Below, one piece after another: positions 12,601 to 13,271 of a DNA stretch of 13,271 nucleotides. Made by a program: the position numbers and the translations under genes. Numbering within the stretch: position 1 is the first letter of the stretch; each line of letters starts with the position of its first letter. The notes under the pieces are model-generated. The model did no database searches. It was not told where the DNA came from and saw only the letters and a program-made list of their open reading frames with translations. The stretch is taken from assembly GCA_027296045.1 (NCBI GenBank), contig JAPUJS010000201.1, forward strand, positions 1 to 13,271, given 5' to 3'. The DNA is from a bacterium. GTDB taxonomy: Bacteria > Latescibacterota > UBA2968.

Positions 12601-13271
12601 CGAAAGCTGAATCTGGAGCTGATTGATTTTAATTTGCGTGAGAGTTTGGGCAGTGTTCTGAAATCGCAGGGGTATCGAGCCCATGAGAAAGGCCTGGAGT
12701 TGATCTGCCACATTCGGCCGGAAATCCCCGACGCACTGGTGGGCGATCCGGGGCGGCTATGGCAGATTGTGGTGAATCTGGTGGGCAATGCCATCAAGTT
12801 TACCGAAGCAGGCGAGGTCGTTGTCCGGGTCGAATTGGAGGAAGAAGCAGATGCAGAGGCGGTGTTGAAATTTTCGGTGACGGATACGGGTATTGGCATT
12901 CCTAAAGATCAGCACGAGAAGATTTTTGCGGCATTTGCGCAGGCAGATGGTTCGACCACCCGAAAGTTTGGCGGCACGGGGCTGGGGTTGGCCATTTCGT
13001 CCCAATTGGTCCATCTGATGGGTGGTCGCATCTGGGTGGAAAGCGAAGAGGACAAGGGCAGTACGTTTTATTTTACGGCCCAATTGGGCCTTCAGGCGGG
13101 GTCTCCCAAGTGGCGAACCCTGACGCCCTCCGAGGCATTGTACGGTTTGCGGGTGCTGGTTGCAGATGACAATGAAACCAACCGGCAAATTCTGGAGGAA
13201 ATGTTGCAGAGCTGGCAGATGTCGCCTGTGATGGTGCCAGATGGCAAGTCGGCCTGGAATGCGATGCAAAA
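9646..13271 (+). CDS. Hybrid sensor histidine kinase with double beta-propeller and inserted PDZ domain (C-terminus cut by window edge)
   Basis: The frame is open from a GTG at 9646 to the right edge (1208 codons). AGGGAG lies 5 nt before the GTG. Order of parts: signal peptide (about 1-24, ending S-A-W-A); propeller blades 1-3 (about 60-175) of the two-component-regulator type (DGxIWxG...RFDGxxW); a PDZ-like domain (about 199-272, with APEGSAQEANLKPGDRILAVDG); blades 4-14 (about 280-755); a Y_Y_Y domain (about 772-852); one membrane helix (about 862-884); a coiled coil; HisKA with phospho-acceptor His931 (SHEIRTPMNGIIG); an ATPase domain with N-box Asn1048, DTGIGI (from Asp1080) and GGTGLGL (1109-1115); then the start of a receiver domain (VLVADDNETN, acidic pair D1174-D1175). 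The phospho-acceptor Asp lies beyond the window. It should sense a periplasmic ligand and autophosphorylate. About 14 blades would make two seven-bladed propellers. It resembles hybrid two-component sensors that regulate nutrient use; the ligand is unknown. Confidence 0.95.
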   Translation, partial: MKRVYLTWFTHFGLVLMLVKSAWAVQPYEPVLSDPVLEERRWRSFPELIGTGLHCLTEGADESMWFGTDGGVQCYDGIEWTRYTHEDGVPGGSVVALYATQDGQIWAGAEGGLSRFQDGEWHRVFPPQGVLFGAILDLTETTDGVVWAGTEWGGLQIAGEQITLYTSQEMAGVIQDLIPNLRILTVPNHLISEQPWPKGIGTRVNSDGLIYLVAPEGSAQEANLKPGDRILAVDGELLQDFREMNTGSVGKSVVLSVQPLGQTTHVDVSVMQTDVGGRFRPFPVYDVYEDRQKSIWFGLLSGELFRYDGFWKQTDPRWKRYGEAEGLGLGSLPRVLQTQDGTIWVVSQQDDQGVYRFDGRTWNSFKLSRLGGEDINPSILETEDGAVWVGGPRGRLHVFRNGVWRVYKDTDTPAPDTRVIDFQLNANGNIWMAFERQEAFRLDYTRQRWTTYKGLVFQCETRDENLWFLSEDSGVVRFDGRHWTRYGEADGLISDPISLVVSQADRVWVAGSHRGVAATGRFDGSRWSLETHPELSWSVGIKAVFASPDGSLWFGASVIQAADRGHKGGILRFNGQTWTHFSPPTVPNFVYGIGQTVDGRIWTGGRRLAFFDGQDWKLVQDPEELTRRFIEVVYTPDSDGMWVGHRTLGVFYFDGTFWTRYDVRDGLSKGRVRSIFKAHDGSIWVGKGNHISRFDGRTWRQDTFRVPESLWPSYGGLRQTEDGAIWISSFNGAWTDRARSGRGDPDASYDLVTIRFMPDDFPPDTKMAVWAAEVSQPGNTALSWEGHDLWRETPDEALEYSRRFNGGDWSKFSRETNEVFLALPSGSHTFEVRARDQDFNVDPSPAKIEFVVLVPFYQRPSFIGFAVLIVGILGLQAYRIVLGKYQVETINASLSRQTSELEARQVELQEAKDMAEDASRAKSEFLANMSHEIRTPMNGIIGMTELVLDTDLSLEQEEYLGLVKASADSLLEIINDILDFSKIEARKLNLELIDFNLRESLGSVLKSQGYRAHEKGLELICHIRPEIPDALVGDPGRLWQIVVNLVGNAIKFTEAGEVVVRVELEEEADAEAVLKFSVTDTGIGIPKDQHEKIFAAFAQADGSTTRKFGGTGLGLAISSQLVHLMGGRIWVESEEDKGSTFYFTAQLGLQAGSPKWRTLTPSEALYGLRVLVADDNETNRQILEEMLQSWQMSPVMVPDGKSAWNAMQ

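Overview
The window is a stretch of ordinary-looking bacterial chromosome, about half G+C, with seven well-supported protein genes, two of them cut by the window ends. No rRNA, tRNA, CRISPR array, insertion sequence or phage gene was seen. The organism is Gram-negative-like: there is a lipoprotein with a lipobox, a twin-arginine-type signal, and a large periplasmic sensor on a hybrid histidine kinase. Shine-Dalgarno sites are purine-rich and clear, and GTG is used as a start. The mix of DUF1501/DUF1800, a propeller-type hybrid kinase and a DinG-type helicase fits an uncultivated lineage (FCB- or PVC-like, for example Latescibacterota-type), but this placement is a guess.

Layout. (1) Positions 1-2753, minus strand: a probable three-gene operon of a small coiled-coil lipoprotein, a DUF1800 protein and a DUF1501 protein with a twin-arginine signal (3' end outside the window). 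(2) 2884-3984, plus strand: a membrane acyl-CoA/acyl-lipid desaturase with three histidine boxes and an unusual C-terminal helical tail. (3) 4003-4034: a hairpin terminator flanked by A and T runs that can serve the two converging transcription units. (4) 4059-8377, minus strand: a DinG/XPD-type Fe-S helicase with an N-terminal DnaQ-like exonuclease domain, followed by an RSH (RelA/SpoT) alarmone enzyme whose start overlaps the helicase stop (ATGA). A near-consensus sigma70-type promoter lies at 8478-8506. (5) 8602-13271, plus strand: a zinc-dependent medium-chain dehydrogenase, then 27 bp later a very large hybrid sensor kinase that runs off the right edge.

How the parts may work together. 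The helicase and RSH protein are translationally coupled, and both have decayed catalytic sites in one half. The helicase keeps its Fe-S and ATPase motifs but has lost exonuclease residues. The RSH keeps its ppGpp-hydrolase residues but carries substitutions at key synthetase positions and lacks the C-terminal regulatory domains. The pair looks like a DNA-repair helicase made together with an alarmone hydrolase; the functional link is inferred. The sensor kinase has about 14 propeller blades with a PDZ domain between blades 3 and 4, and is probably co-transcribed with the dehydrogenase. The lipoprotein-DUF1800-DUF1501 set is probably an exported system of unknown function.
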